From positions 40,569,235 to 40,633,234 of the forward strand of contig OY755044.1 in assembly GCA_963576565.1 (NCBI GenBank): a stretch of DNA of 64,000 bases. The letters run 5' to 3'. Below the pieces are notes generated by a model. It did not search any database. It saw only the letters and a program-made list of their open reading frames with translations, and was not told the DNA's origin. Position numbers and translations under genes: made by a program. How positions within the stretch are numbered: position 1 is the first letter of the stretch; every line of letters starts with the position of its first letter. Source of the stretch: Aspidapion aeneum. Lineage: Eukaryota > Arthropoda > Insecta > Coleoptera > Brentidae. Below, piece after piece: positions 37,741 through 49,736 of the stretch.

Positions 37741-38241
37741 CTATCTTATCGGTGGGGCATCGCCAGTGTTGATGGAATGTTGAATAGGGTTTCTGCGTCC
37801 CGAACTGCTCTTAGTTTCGAAGATATTACTTTGTTCTTCTATAAACTCTCTCGCTTTACTAAATTCTTCTGGAGTGAGGTGTTGCCAAGTTGACTTAAAT
37901 TGCTGAAGTACCTCCATTGGTAACTTGCTTTTATCCTCGGAAGTTGGCTCTTCACATCTTGTTACTTTCTGTACTGGTTTAAATAATGCTACCACCTCCC
38001 CCTTATTAATTTTGACACTATTTGGGAAAATATTGGCGAGTCTAATCGGGATGTCTTTATCGGTTTTAACTAGTGACTTTGCAACGAGGTAGGTGTTGGG
38101 TAATTTCTGTTGGCTTATGAGTCCGACGCAGCTTGATGTTTTACTTTCTAGCCTCCCAAAAATTATGGTCTCACTGTTACCGACCAGTCTTGTTGTGCAT
38201 ACTGCCACAACCTTTATTGGTTCTTTATTGATGTGACTATT
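37741..38241 (-). pseudogene. Protease-RT linker of the gypsy element
   Basis: The stretch includes VVAVCTTRLVGNSETIIFG, IPIRLANIFPNSVKINKGE and EEQSNIFETKSSSGRRNPIQ, typical of the region that joins protease to RT in Ty3/gypsy pol. It is open except for the stops at its two edges: TGA 38242-38244 upstream and TAG 37741-37743 downstream. The frame matches its neighbours on both sides. Confidence 0.75.
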
Positions 38242-38682
38242 TCACAAAATTAACTCTTCGTTCCCAAATCTTAGGGTATTAAGTTTATTATCAAATGCAA
38301 ATCCATGTTTACTTATCAAGTCCATTCCCAAAATAAATTCACCTTCTATTTCTGCAACTAATACAGTGTGGCGAATCTTCAACCTTCCCAGCTGTAGATC
38401 TATATCTGTCTGCCCCAACACGTCGGCGGATTCTCCAGTCACAGTCTCAAGTATTATTTTCTTTTCTGTTGGTCGAATTTTATATCTCGTTGCAATTTTG
38501 GACTTAAGCAATGATATGGCTGCACCGGTGTCTACTGTGATGTTAACTTGTCTTCCATTTATAAGTCCGTCAATGTTGTGGCTGTCAGCAGTATGTTTTA
38601 AACTCTTAATAGAGTAAATTTTGGGGGCTTCCCTTCTATTAGTTAACACCCGCCTTTCCGTGTTGAAAAGTTTTAGTTTTTC
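38242..38682 (-). pseudogene. pro: Protease of the gypsy element
   Basis: The block codes for the aspartic protease that cuts the polyprotein. It contains the active-site motif VDTGA (V-D-T-G-A, then ISLLKS) and, about 80 residues later, the flap-side motif ILGMDLISKHG. The expected spacing of a retroviral-type protease is kept. It follows gag in the same frame after the TAG at 38683. It ends at an in-frame TGA (38242-38244), after which the frame continues into the RT block. I read that TGA as a nonsense change. Confidence 0.8.
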
Positions 38683-39948
38683 CTAATCTCCTCTGCTGTA
38701 CTTTGTCCCGCTAGATGGTAGGCGAGAACTCATTTGGACACGACAATTGCGTTGAATGTGCCCTATAAGTCCGCATCTAAAACACTTTACATTTGGAGGG
38801 GGACGTCTGTTTTCTTTTAAAGAGTCAATCTTCTCTATCAGTGATTGAAGAATTTGACTTAGCGTTTTTGAGGGAACCTCTTGTTCATTGCTCATTTCTT
38901 CACCCTCCTGAATTGAGACAGCCCTTACTTTTGGCCTGGACATATTATTTGATGACTCAGTTTCAAGGGCTCGAATCAACACTTCGCTGCTGTTATGGAA
39001 GCGTTCTCGACGAAGTAATTTTGCTAAGTCCGTGTCTCGCAAGCCGTTAATAAAGCGATCTACCGTGAAGGGATCTCTGTAATTTTCTGGCATTTCTGGG
39101 TAAGCCAAGTACATCAACCTCCTGATATCCGCTTCATACTCTTGTAATGACTCCCCTGCTCTTTGTTGGCGAATATTTAATTCTGACCAATGCAAATTTC
39201 GTAAATGTTCTTCTCCATATCTTCTTTCTAAAGCTGCCACTAAAGCATTGTAACTCTGTTTTTGTTCCGCTGGAATAGACCGTAAAAGTCCAAGAGCAGG
39301 TTCTCGTAGAGCTACTAACAAAGCTCTAGCTTTTTCGTCATCGTCCCAACTATTTGCAGCGGCGGCAGCTTCAAATTGTTGTTTGTAGGTGGACCAGGAA
39401 GACGTACCATCGAAATTTGGAGGCTTAATGTTTTGGTTGGAATTCACAACACATCCCTAAGCTTTTATTTTGTTGTATTTTTTTTTGAAGCTGTATAAGC
39501 TGTTTTGACACGTTCTGGAATTTTTCTTCCATGGTTTGAAAAACTGCTTCCCTAACATTCTGTAATTTTTCTCCACTTTTTCTTCAACATTTTGTACCTT
39601 CTCCTCAACATTTTGTACCTTTTCTTCTACATTCTGCAATTTATTTTGTACCTTTCGTTCCACGCTATGCACTCTTTGAGTTATTTCTTCCTTAAGGTCT
39701 TCGGTTGCAGTCTTAAACTCTTCTCTCAGCTGTTCGGAGTTGCTCTTTATTTGATCGAAGTTTTCTTGAATGCCATCTAATCTTTGCTCAAATGTCTGTT
39801 TTATATCGTTCTGGTTTTGTTCCATGGTCTGTCTCACGTCGTCCATGGTGTGTTTTATATCGTTTTGCTTTTGAGCCATTTGAGCTGCTAGAGCCTGCAT
39901 CATTTTAGTTAGATCTTCCATCTTTGCTGATCCTTGTCTAGTAAGCAT
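38683..39948 (-). pseudogene. gag: gag of the gypsy element (coiled coil + zinc knuckle), one stop
   Basis: Gag forms the particle and binds the element RNA. The frame starts at an ATG at 39948 (MLTRQGSAKMEDLTKMM). About 130 residues follow of heptad-like, Q/K/E-rich sequence with repeated NVEEKVQ units, a likely coiled coil. An in-frame TAG at 39457-39459 interrupts it. The same frame then continues with a capsid-type region (KPPNFDGTSSW, RRYGEEHLRNL, SLQEYEADIRRLMYLAYP) and a CCHC zinc knuckle (CFRCGLIGHIQRNC) near the C-terminus. The frame stops at TAG 38683-38685 and reopens in the protease block in the same phase. The first TAG looks like a mutation. The second could be a mutation or a gag-pol boundary. 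Confidence 0.85.
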
Positions 39949-39951
39949 CAA

Positions 39952-40698
39952 CTTCCTGATAAATCACTTAAAATGTCTATTTTTAGGCTATAAAGCTAAT
40001 GTCGCAGTCGGTTTTTGTATATCTCTTCTAGTTCTTGAATAGAACGTCGTAGAATGTTATGGAATCTTCTAGAAATTCTTTCTGATTCTTACTTTTAAAA
40101 TTACTAATCTAATCTCGAAGTCGCCTTTTGGATATTTCTTCTGGTTCTTGAATAAAACGTCGTAGAATGTTATGGAATATTCTAGAAATTCTTTCTGATT
40201 CTTACTTTTGAAATAACTAAACTAATGTCGAAGTCGGTATTTGTATATCTCTTCTAGTTTTTGAATAGAACGTCGTAGAATGTTATAGAATCTTCTAGAA
40301 ATTCTTTTTAGTTCTTACTTTTAAAATTACTAAGTTAATGTCGAAGTCGCTTTTTGGATATTTCTTCTGGTTTTCGAATAGAGCGTCGTAGAAAGTGATA
40401 GAATATTCTAGAAAATCTCTCTAATTATCAATTTTTAGACTGTAGTTAATGTCGAAGTCGGTTCTTAAATATCTCTTTTGGTTTTTTGAATAAAACAATA
40501 TCGAACTTCTTCGAATATTCTGGAAAAATCACTTACTGTTTTTCTGTCCAATTATCCTATCCGGTGGTACTATGTAAGGGTAGTCTTTGCACTATTCAGT
40601 TCCGAATATTCTGGCAAAATCACTTACTGTTCTTCTTTTTAATTGTCCTAGCCGGTGGTACTGTGTAAGGATAGTCTTTGCATTATTTATTTCTTTTA
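39952..40698 (-). repeat. Gypsy leader with 113-bp and 91-bp tandem repeats
   Basis: The untranslated leader between primer site and gag holds a tandem repeat with phrases ATCTCTTCTAGTTCTTGAAT and CGTCGTAGAATGTTATGGAA at 40021, 40134, 40247, 40360 and 40471, i.e. a 113-bp period (last step 111). Nearer the primer site a second repeat of 91 bp occurs twice (from 40511 and 40602) with CACTTACTGTT and CCGGTGGTACT. The copies differ by several bases each. Confidence 0.85.
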
Positions 40699-40716
40699 AT
40701 CCCACTTCTGACACCA
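40699..40716 (-). promoter_or_regulatory. Primer binding site, tRNA-Leu type
   Basis: Two bases inside the 5' LTR, the minus strand reads TGGTGTCAGAAGTGGGAT. TGG pairs with a tRNA CCA end, and the 18 bases are complementary to the acceptor and T-arm 3' side of leucine tRNAs that end …CTGACACCA. The tRNA identity comes from general knowledge of tRNA-Leu ends, not a search. Confidence 0.75.
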
Positions 40717-40718
40717 AT

Positions 40719-41146
40719 TGTTACGGTTTCTCCACAACAATTAAAACTAGCAATTGTTGAAAACGATACGTCAATTTATTTCGACAAATTATGTACAAAA
40801 ACACGCACTTAAACTTACTAATAACTTGCTAATAATTCACTACTTTAATCCGCCTATTAACTTCGCGTTAACATCTAGCGATCACTACCATTGGTTATCT
40901 CTGACTGGCTCGATGCCCCGCGTCCTGCCCTATAAATAGGGTCTGCCTACTATTCGAGAACCATCCATCCTTCTTCGATTCACGAGCATTCTCGTTTCTT
41001 CCAGAAGGTACGCGGCATGCATGAGTGTCATAGATAACGCAACTAAAACCTAGACTAAGAATACAACCATAAGATATTTCAACCTAATACTACACTAAAC
41101 TAAATAAATTCTAACTATAAAATTTAAATACCTTAAATTTGTAACA
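40719..41146 (-). repeat. LTR (5' LTR of the gypsy element)
   Basis: It is 428 bp and nearly identical to the LTR at 33864-34292. For the minus-strand element this is the promoter-bearing LTR. A TATA-like CCTATTTATAGGG is near 40930-40943, so transcription would run leftward towards gag. The target repeat ATAT follows directly at 41147-41150. Confidence 0.95.
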
Positions 41147-41150
41147 ATAT

Positions 41151-42077
41151 GTTGTGGGCCAATATTCAATATTATTAATTTCGCCTTGTTGAAGATGACA
41201 TACTTCTGCCGTGTGGTCTTAAATACACACAATAATTTTTTTAATGTGTTTTTTCTTGAAAATGTTGTGGTTGGGGGGGGGGGGTAAAAAATTCTGAATT
41301 TTTACGTTGCCTAATTTAAGAATGTTCCGGAAAAATTTTTGCGCATAGGTTTATTTATCATAGTGTCAAAACAAGTTTATCGCATTAGTTAGATTTACAT
41401 CGTTCGTTGTCATCCAGGTAGTCTCGTGCGGAAAAAGAGAATTTTCCGCACTTGCTAGAAAAATAGCATTTTGGTAATCAAAAAGTTGTATAAATACCTA
41501 CATATAGAGATCATTGATCAAAAAGGGCCTATTGTTATTTATGTTTTTGTAGAAATTAATGAAATAGTAGGTCTACACTCTAAACTATTTTCTTTTTAGT
41601 TTTTACTATGAAGATATGAGAAGAAAAAACCACTCGGCAGACGGCTATTATTGTGAAAAACCACATCCGTGGAAAAACTTTCCTTGATGTTCATAAAATG
41701 CTTACTTTATGAACAGTCCCTATACATACAATTCTAAGAAACACACATCAGGTGGCAGCACCTGAAAATCAAAACGAATTAGAGTCCTTAAAATGGGCGT
41801 TTGGTATTTAATCATTTTGGACCACGGATATTAGAACAATAACGGATTGGATTTGACCAAAGTAAAACCGGCAAATCAAAAATGGCCGCGGCCCAACCCA
41901 AAAAACCCAAGAAACGACGAAATGTCAAGTGCTTGTCAACCGCTGTTTTTGTTTATTTTTTTTTTTAAGTTTTTTTTTACAGTTTTTGGAAGTTTTCTTA
42001 ATCGAATTTGGAGAAATATCAGTTCAGTATTGTACCAATCGAGTTATATTATAAGCCTGTAAGTATTGTTTTAAAGA
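41151..42077. repeat. No gene; dispersed repeat 41813-42040
   Basis: The segment 41813-42040 is the sister of 17117-17320 (ACGGATTGGATTTGACCAAA, AAATGGCCGC, ACCGCTGTTTTTGTTTAT). A G run at 41275-41283 and a phrase AATGTGTTTTTTCTTGAAAA near 41239 recur at 44875-44910. No coding frame could be supported. Confidence 0.5.
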
Positions 42078-42163
42078 TGGACGGTGTTTATCCTGGAAGT
42101 TGGTTTAATGTTGGAAGAGCCTTTTATTAGTTTATGCTCCCAACAAGTATTACTTTTTCGTAG

Positions 42164-42318
42164 ATGAGTGCAGATAGGTTGATGATGTTGCAGAATGATC
42201 GGTTTGGTCCCAAACTTAAGGCATTAGACTATAATATCTACCATTTACAATCATATCTGCAAGCTGGAGTGGCCCTGCCAATGAGAGGTTGGTGTATGTT
42301 TATGCTGCCATTCTGGTA
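42164..42318 (+). CDS. Possible exon bounded by splice-like signals
   Basis: A pyrimidine-rich run and AG (ACTTTTTCGTAG, ending at 42163) precede an open stretch that starts ATGAGTGCAGATAGG and reads MSADRLMMLQNDRFGPKLKA, then YNIYHLQSYLQAGVALPMR. It ends at CATTCTG followed by GTAAGTTTTT, a textbook donor. Both signals and the open frame of about 51 codons fit an internal or first coding exon. I do not recognise the protein, no partner exon was found, and chance is a real alternative. Confidence 0.25.
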
Positions 42319-43089
42319 AGTTTTTTACAACTTTAAAATCTTTTACTCATTGTATCATAACCAGGTACTATGTATAAATAAATCTTTATTAGCTATTAGG
42401 GCATATTCTTAAATTATATAACACAAAAATGTAAGATTTTGAACCCCCTCTTTATGCATTAACACAAGGCTAAACCCTCTCACCCCTAAGGTCACTCATC
42501 GTCGAGCAAGCTTTACAGGTAGCGAAGACTAACTCTGATTTTCTATTTTTTGGTTATAATTTTTGACATGTTTTCCACATTTTCACATTGGCGGCTCATT
42601 ATTATTTTAAAAATGTGGTTTTAACACAGTCTAAAGATCTATTTAATAATGATACAGTTTCAAGATAGTTTGCAGCATAACTTTTTAATTCTAATTACAT
42701 AAATATATATAGTTTAGGTACCTTCATACTGTCTAAAACAACATCTTCTAAATAAAACAGAACTGCCAATGCAAAACCGAGGAAAACATGTCAAAAATAA
42801 TAACCAAAAAATAGAAAGCCTGATGCTAGCTCCTTGCATTGAATAATTTCAGAATGGCCCCTTAGTCAAAGCTCTCTCTATTATTTATATAACCACCCAA
42901 ACATCCCTACAGTCAATGTGTATGCAAATGAATGTCACATTTTTGAATGTGCAAGCAGTCAAATAATGTGCTGATCCATTTTAAAATAACATTTTGGTTC
43001 TGTGTTTATGTATGTACCTTAATGTCCTAATTTATTCAAGTCCATCTAGGGGCCTTTACAATCCTAGTGTAGAAAAACAAATATTCAAT
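42319..43089. other. AT-rich DNA, no supported gene
   Basis: Apart from a phrase near 42400-42480 related to the TTAAATTAYGTAAC elements further right (44700-44960), nothing could be supported. If the candidate exon at 42164-42318 is real, this would be intron. Confidence 0.3.
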
Positions 43090-44110
43090 TCCAATCTGTA
43101 GCTATTGAAATATTTACAGATTTGTTTTTTTTTTTAGTATAATTTGAAGGTTTGCTAAATACCAAAAACAATGCAGGCATGCAAATACTTTGGAAATTAT
43201 ATTACACAGAAAATGATAACTGGACACAATAGGTGACTATTGAAAATATTGGTAGGTTAAAATGAGGTAACTGCATACAAATTATTTTGGAAAACTTTAT
43301 AAAGTGAGTATTGAAGTCAGATAATGGCTTTGTGTCTTTATGTAAAAGGTTCTTATGAAAATTATTTTGGTAAAAAAGAGGTTGTCCATAAATTATATTA
43401 ATAAATTGAGAGAGGAAGTTTATCATGGTTGTGTTAGATTTGATTGAACTATTTCTTTCCAGTTTCTGCTGTGAATAATATCCTAGCAATGTAGGATTTA
43501 TGCAGTTATGTCATTTTTAGATATCCAGTTAAAAATTTTAAACCTTTTGGTTGTTAAAACAATGCATTAGTGAAAATTTTTCAAAACCTAATTGTTTTTT
43601 TACCATAATTTTAAGCTTTGCCAAATAGCATCAAAAGTAACAGGCCAGAAAATACTTTTGAAGCTTATGATATCACACAGAAAATGGACAAAAGGTGACA
43701 ATCGAAATTTTTAGTTTAAAAATAGGTAACTGACGAAATTATTTTGCAAAACCTTAAAAAATAAATCATAGACAAATATTGACTTTTTGTTTGTATGTAA
43801 ATAGTTTAATGATACCTACTGACTCAAGTTATTTTGTTAAAAAAGGGAGTATCATATCATACACTATTAAATTAATACCTTTTGATTGTTAAAACAATGC
43901 ACTAGTGAAACATTTACAATTAATTTGTTTTTTTTTAGCATCATTTTTAGGCCTTGCAAAATACCTATCAAAAGCAATGCAGGCCATCAGAAAATACTTA
44001 CAGACTTTATGATAGTACACAGAAAATTATGACTGGGCACAATAGGTGACAATTGAAGATAAAGGTATGCTAAAAAGAGGTCAATGTGTATTTTGTTGTG
44101 TTGTGTAACA
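43090..44110. repeat. Degenerate tandem repeat of ~350-470 bp
   Basis: The phrases TGTTAAAACAATGCA, TTGCMAAATACC, CACAGAAAAT and CACAATAGGTGACAATTGAA-like words recur in the same order three times (CACAGAAAAT near 43204, 43677 and 44028). Unit length varies through indels. There is no coding capacity. Confidence 0.55.
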
Positions 44111-44329
44111 AATAATTTTTACCTTTCTACCCTGAGGTCTGATCCATAGTTTGACTTTTATTTTTACTCTTGGCAGCTATGCCCCTCTTGCTCAAAAAGA
44201 AAGGCAGTTTATTTTATGTCTTTTTTTTAGAAAGAAAAAGACAAATTTATGTTATAACCAAAGAACTAAAAAAGTATTTCTTTCTGATTTAAAAAAATAG
44301 TTTATGGTTTTATAAAGTGCATGCATACA

Positions 44330-46340
44330 TCTTATGTGTAGTTAATGAGCTAGGAGGGTGTCAGATCTGTCAGGTCCATTTAGTTTTTTAGACAACAAAT
44401 TTATCAATGAAATTTTTCTAGGTCAAGTGTTATATATTTTTAAAGAGTTCCTCTAAAATGTGTTTTGTGGATTTAATGGTTAGGTTAGAGTCCCTGTATG
44501 TTGACATATTTGGATATATTATATCCAGATATGTCAACATATAGGGACTCTAGGTTAGGTTAGCTTTAGGTTAATATTCTTTTCCTAAAAGATGTTGCAA
44601 AATTTTTGTATATAAGGTAATTCTAAGAGAAAATAAATGGATCCATTACTGATCTGATACCTTCCTAGCTATTAGCACATTTGAACTATGATATATCAGG
44701 GCCTGTCCTTAAATTATGTAACACTCTAGGGGGGTAGGAGGGGGTTTGGCCTTGGATACCTTCCTAGCTATTAGCACACATGACCTTTGATATATCAGGG
44801 CCTGTCCTTAAATTACGTAACACTCTAGGGAGGTAGGGGGGGTTTGGCCTTGCATTACACTCAATGTATTTTAATGTGTTTTTTCTTGAAAATCTGTTAC
44901 AAGGGGGGAGGGGGGTGTCAAAAATCCTGAATTTTTGCATTACATAATTAAAGGGATGTTCTCTCAGACTTGAAATCAGTTTTTTGTAAATATCTTAGAA
45001 ACGAAACCTCCTACAAAGTTTTTGGGTGCAACCCAAATTATTAAGAAAAATGTGATCTGAAAACTGCATATTGATGAGATGCTCACTTAAAAAATAAATT
45101 TTTTAATTGTCAAAAATCTGTCATTAGCATTAATGGATTTTGGCAGATAAAATATAGATGTTATTTCTTCGATGATTTTGACCAAAATCTAATCAGTTCG
45201 TTACAGTGTCGAACACACACACATTTTTAAAAAGCAGTTTAGAAGCTATCATGTTTTGAACAGACATACACACACACACACACACAAACATCATGACGAT
45301 ATTGCTAAGATAGGTCAAATTAAACACATATAACAGATTTTCGGCGTTATGTATAAAAAAAAATTCGTCGAAAATAATATCTTTTCTAGCCATTGCTGCA
45401 CAGGCTATAAAGCTAAAATCTATTTCTATATGTTTTGACAAGATCCTTCCTAGCTCGCATGGCTAGAAAATTTATTGTTTTAGCTAGATGATACCTTCCT
45501 AGCCCATTAGCATACGACATCAGCCATGACAGTTGTTTGTAAATATCTCAGAAACTAAAGCTCTTATGAAGTTTTTGTTTATAGCACAATTTATTGAAAG
45601 ATATATGTTCTGCTACATTCCGAAAACCGCATATTGATGCGATGCTCTGTTAAAAAGTTAGCATATTTTCAATTTTTTAACTGTCAAAAGCTTCATGGAT
45701 TTGACCCAAATCTAATCAGCTTGTTACAGTGTCAAACACTATTTTACCTGAAACTATATTTCATGAAAATCGGTTCAACGATTTACTAGCTATCATCTTA
45801 CAGACCGACATACAAACACAGATAGACGTCACGCCGGTATTATTTGAAAAAAAATCGCGGGCTAGGAAGATAAAAATTGAAATAACGCCGAAAATGTCTT
45901 ATTTGGGTGTATTATATATATACAAATCTTAGCAATCTCGTCGTGATGTCTGTCCGTGTATGTATGACTGTTTGGACCACACGATAGCTCCTAAAACGCT
46001 GAACTGATTTTCATAAAACTTTCAGTGTAAGTAGTGCACCATACTAAGAGCTAGTTGGATTTTTTCAAAATGCACTACCTAATGCTAATGACAGTTAAAA
46101 AATTGAAAGAATGCTAATATTTTAACTAAGCATCGCATCAATATGTGGTTTTTCTTAACAATTTGTGTTGGCAAAAACTTCGAAGAGGCTTAAAAGAAGA
46201 AGTTTCCAAGGCTGATATAGCATGGAGTTTACTTGGAGTGTGCTTTCAAAAACTCAACTGGATTTCATTGCATGACAATATAAACTTATTTCTTTTTAGG
46301 AAAAAGTTCAAATTCTCTTCAGTCATTTGCTGGGATGTAA
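44330..46340. repeat. Mosaic of dispersed repeats related to 22.4-26.1 kb
   Basis: Phrases shared with 22420-22870 occur here in both orientations: CATGACGATATTGCTAAGATA with a CA run (45240-45310, inverted) and TCTTAGCAATCTCGTCGTGATGTCTG (45926-45950). TCCTAGC-type ends and GTTACAGTGTCAAACAC or GTCGAACAC also occur. At 44799-44962 lies a small inverted-repeat unit beginning AGGGCCTGTCCTTAAATTAC and ending ACATAATTAAAGGGATGTTC, with a partial duplicate of its left part at 44699-44757. No gene was found. Confidence 0.5.
44488..44550. mobile_element. 63-bp palindromic mini-element, copy 2
   Basis: It begins GAGTCCCTGTATGTTGACAT and ends with an imperfect reverse complement, with TA on both sides (44486-44487, 44551-44552). 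It is closely similar to the 61-bp copy at 4174-4234. Outside the TA the flanks are unrelated, which supports independent insertion. Confidence 0.75.
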
Positions 46341-46638
46341 GATTCGCCTAATCAGTTCCACTTCTTAATGTTTTGGTAGTGATGAATGTGAAAAAAAGGC
46401 AAGAATTAGAAAAATTAATAGTTTATATTAAAAAAATAATAAATGTATTATATATGTACAAAACTTTTTTTTATAATTAAGTTCTAAGGCTTTTTTATTT
46501 TTTAAAAGTAATTTTTCTCTCTTGAAATCAAATTTAAAACATATGATTTTTTAAGGCCTTAAGCAACCAATTTTTAAATTTTAACTATCAAAAAAAAAAT
46601 GCTTACACTATAAAAGGCAATTAACCCATGTTTCTTGG

Positions 46639-48607
46639 GTACACTGAAAAAAAACTGGATAGAATCAACCAGAATACTTACCAGTACATGTTGGAGTAAA
46701 TTAAAAACGTGGTTAAATCAACCATGTTCCGTATTAACGATAAACAGATAGAAAATTAACAATTTTTTGTTAATCAAGAATAGGAACTGTAGTTTTACTG
46801 AATAAAAGGCATAACAACTACACTAAAATAGTGCACTTCCTAGAATTTTTTTTTAAAACTGGTTCTTTGTTTTTTAATTATTTAATTGTATTGTATAATG
46901 TAAGCTTTTTTTCGTTGTTTCGCTAGTTAGTAAAAATTTAAGTCCCAGCAAATTTCAAAATATTACTGGAGTTCATTTCTCCAGCAAATATCTTTGCATC
47001 TATCAGCTATTCTTTGCCCATGTTTTTTTTGTAAAAGTTAAAGCTATACTCCACCTATTCGGATCACGTAATTTTTTACTTTTTGGAGTGTGAAAGTTGT
47101 AGAAAAAAACTAGAATAAAGGTCTTAAATTCCCTATACTCGTATGTCCCCACCTGGTGGGTAAATAATTTATTTTGCTATATTTCGTTTCAAAGATATTT
47201 ATCACAAAAAAGTAAAAAGACGTTTTGAAAACCTCAAACTTTTCTTGTTTGGTCTCAAAAATGTATTTAAAAGTTGTCTCCTCCCTTGTGCTTAGTTCCT
47301 TCTACTGGCATAATTTTACAATTGCTTACTATTCGATGCCTTTGGAACTTTTACTTCGCTCTCGAATGATTTTTTTTTGTTTTTCTCCGATTTTGAATAT
47401 CTTTAAGGTGAGTTTTTTTTAAAAGTAGTACGTACCATTATTATGTTTCCCTTTATTGACAGGAAAAAAAAGTAACTTCATCTTTTTTAAGATTTTTTTA
47501 AGTTCCATTTTAATAGAAGTATAGGTTATGTATTCATTAGAGGAAAAAGGTACCGAAAGCTTGTACCGTTTTGTTAAAATAACAGATTAATATAAGAATA
47601 TCCCCTCTACTGGGCTTTTTTAACAGTTATAATGTATAAATTATATATAAACAAAAAAATTGCAAAAAGTTTATGACCACTATTATAAGGCCGTTAGAGT
47701 ATAGCTTCCGGTGCAGCTCTGTACCAAAATGTATTAATTTGCTGCGAGTTTTGTTCCCTAATTTTTTTATTCCCAAGATAAGGTAATATTTTGAAATTTG
47801 CTCACCCATAAATTGAAAAACCAGAAATCTTTCGTGGCTTATCGGGTAAACAAAGGTTTTATTTTTCTTGTATTTTTCCATGGGCAACTTAAAAGTTGCG
47901 TACCCACGCGGGTCCAAAAGACCCATCAGAACACTGCATGCATTTAAGGCACCCTTGGAAAGCTAAGGAGACGGTTATATAACTCATTTGATGATAAAAA
48001 TAAGTAATCTATTTTTGACCAAAACCGTAAGGGCGTTCCACCAAAATACAATAAAAACAAGCAAAATAAAAGGCAGGGAATTAATTAAGCAGTAGTTTAA
48101 AAGAACAATAATTTGTTGATCCACACTATTAGTTTTCTTAAAATTACCTGCTTTGTTTTGAATTATTAATCTTTTTCTGCTGATTGTCTGCCAACAATTT
48201 GCATGTAGAGCCTAAAGTTGGTGTATTAGATAAACAAGCTATTGGTGACTTCACAAAATCTTGCTTAAACTTATCTTACTAGCTAAAGAGGTAAAAGAAA
48301 CCATAATTTGAATATCAACAATTTTTCTTGTTCAGCCTAATAATATATCAAGCTATTTCTGTGGATTTATTTAACCAACTATTTGGCAATACAACAAATT
48401 TACTTTTAAAATTATTAACAAGTATTAAAAAAAGATACTTGCATCGTCTCACACAATGTACCGACAATTTGAGGAACAAGGTAAAAAATAGTAGTGAGAT
48501 TTAATTAACAAACTATAGATTTTCATGTTCAAACAATTCAAAAACCGAACCGAGCCAAATCAACTATTTTGAGTAAACTCAATCCAGCATTTTTTTCCAG
48601 TATAGTG
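46639..48607. mobile_element. Possible 2-kb inverted-repeat element, TACACTG ends
   Basis: The left end TACACTGAAAAAAAACTGGAT (46640 on) is matched by the reverse complement of TGGATTGAG-type sequence at the right: read inwards on the minus strand, the right end gives TACACTATACTGGAAAAAAA then GCTGGATTGA. Such TACACTGRAAAAAA termini are common on insect DNA elements. The interior is AT-rich with no transposase frame. The match is short and gapped, so the boundaries are tentative. Confidence 0.4.
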
Positions 48608-49145
48608 TACTAAAAATTATTCATAATAGCATAAAGTGGTTCACTCAAAACAAAACAAAAAAAAATATATGTTTTATATTTTGTATAAAAATTAATTTTT
48701 GGGTGTTTAGTAAATATACCTTTGTCCAACTTAACTAACTGAAAAAATATGGTCATCGCAAAGGGAAAGGCATGTTGCAATCCATTCTTGGACTTAAACC
48801 ATTTTATTTTCAATTTTTATCATGAAAGTCAGTTCTCGCCCGAGACACCATCTTCGAATGTTATTAACACAACATCCCAAAAAAAAGAGCTCTTTAGATT
48901 ACAATTGAATCTCCAATGAAATACGCAAACCGAACCGAACCACATGACTCAAGACCCCTGACAAGAACAAAAAGGTATATCCTTTTACGCATGTTCAGAG
49001 TAGAAGCGAAACTAGTTTTGTCACTGACTCCATTACCTGTTATATACATTATACATTAGGCAAAAATGGCAGTGCCATGCGTAAGTGACGTCAAAATTAT
49101 GTAAATCCTAAAAATTTTACAGCAATTGGACGAAGGTTAGTCATA
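48608..49145. other. AT-rich spacer, no gene seen
   Basis: The phrase AACCGAACCGA occurs at about 48543 and 48930. I can support no other structure. Confidence 0.3.
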
Positions 49146-49147
49146 TA

Positions 49148-49736
49148 CAGGGTGTCCTATAACTTAGGGGCCATAAGCCAACAGGGGATAGAGGAGGTTA
49201 TTCCTGATAAAAAATGTATATTAATGCATGGGTCAAAACTCTTTGTCGAGATACAGAGCATCAAAGTTAACGATTTTTTTAACATTTTTGATAATTTTTT
49301 TTAAAAACCGCAGTAAAAATATTTTGGTAAAATTATATATTAAAATTATTTGAGCAAATTTTTTTATATTATTAAACGCAATGTTTGTCTTAATATTTTT
49401 TGTTAATAAAAATGGGGAGTAAGAGACAAAAATAAAATCATCATTATTTTTAAAAATAAATGGGCAAAAATATATATTTGTTTTTTAGTCCTCAACTTCT
49501 AATTTTATCAAAAAAAGGAATTCCACATTTTTGGGTCCCAATTAGCTGAGTATTCATTTAGCTGTGAAAGATTTTCTTTTTTGTAAAACCCCTTTTCCTC
49601 CCACTCCTCTAACTTTAAACATCCCATATCTTAAAAACAGATGTGTGTTAACCCCCACGTTATATAAACATTTTTCTCGGCAATAACCTCCACTATCACC
49701 TGCTGCACTATGGCCCCTAAGTTATGGGACACCCTG
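49148..49736. mobile_element. Inverted-repeat element with CAGGGTGTCC ends, 589 bp
   Basis: The left end CAGGGTGTCCTATAACTTAG and right end GTTATGGGACACCCTG are inverted repeats, each bordered by TA (TATACAGGG… and …CCCTGTATA). Inverted similarity continues inward more weakly (GAGGAGGTTATTCCTGA against GGCAATAACCTCC). The terminal CAGGGTGTYC is shared with the foldbacks at 10467 and 26941, although the interiors differ. Confidence 0.7.

Larger units (their letters stand above)
33864..41146 (-). mobile_element. Complete Ty3/gypsy LTR retrotransposon copy
   Basis: Two LTRs (33864-34292 and 40719-41146) enclose a minus-strand gag-pol frame. Four-bp target repeats ATAT flank it (33860-33863, 41147-41150). 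A primer site lies next to the right LTR and a purine tract next to the left. Domains run gag, protease, RT, RNase H, integrase, which is the Ty3/gypsy order. There is no room for an envelope gene between integrase and LTR. All five coding blocks lie in one frame and are separated only by stop codons, so the ancestor probably had a single gag-pol frame. A 799-bp insertion (36470-37268) splits RT. This copy cannot encode its own proteins. Confidence 0.95.
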
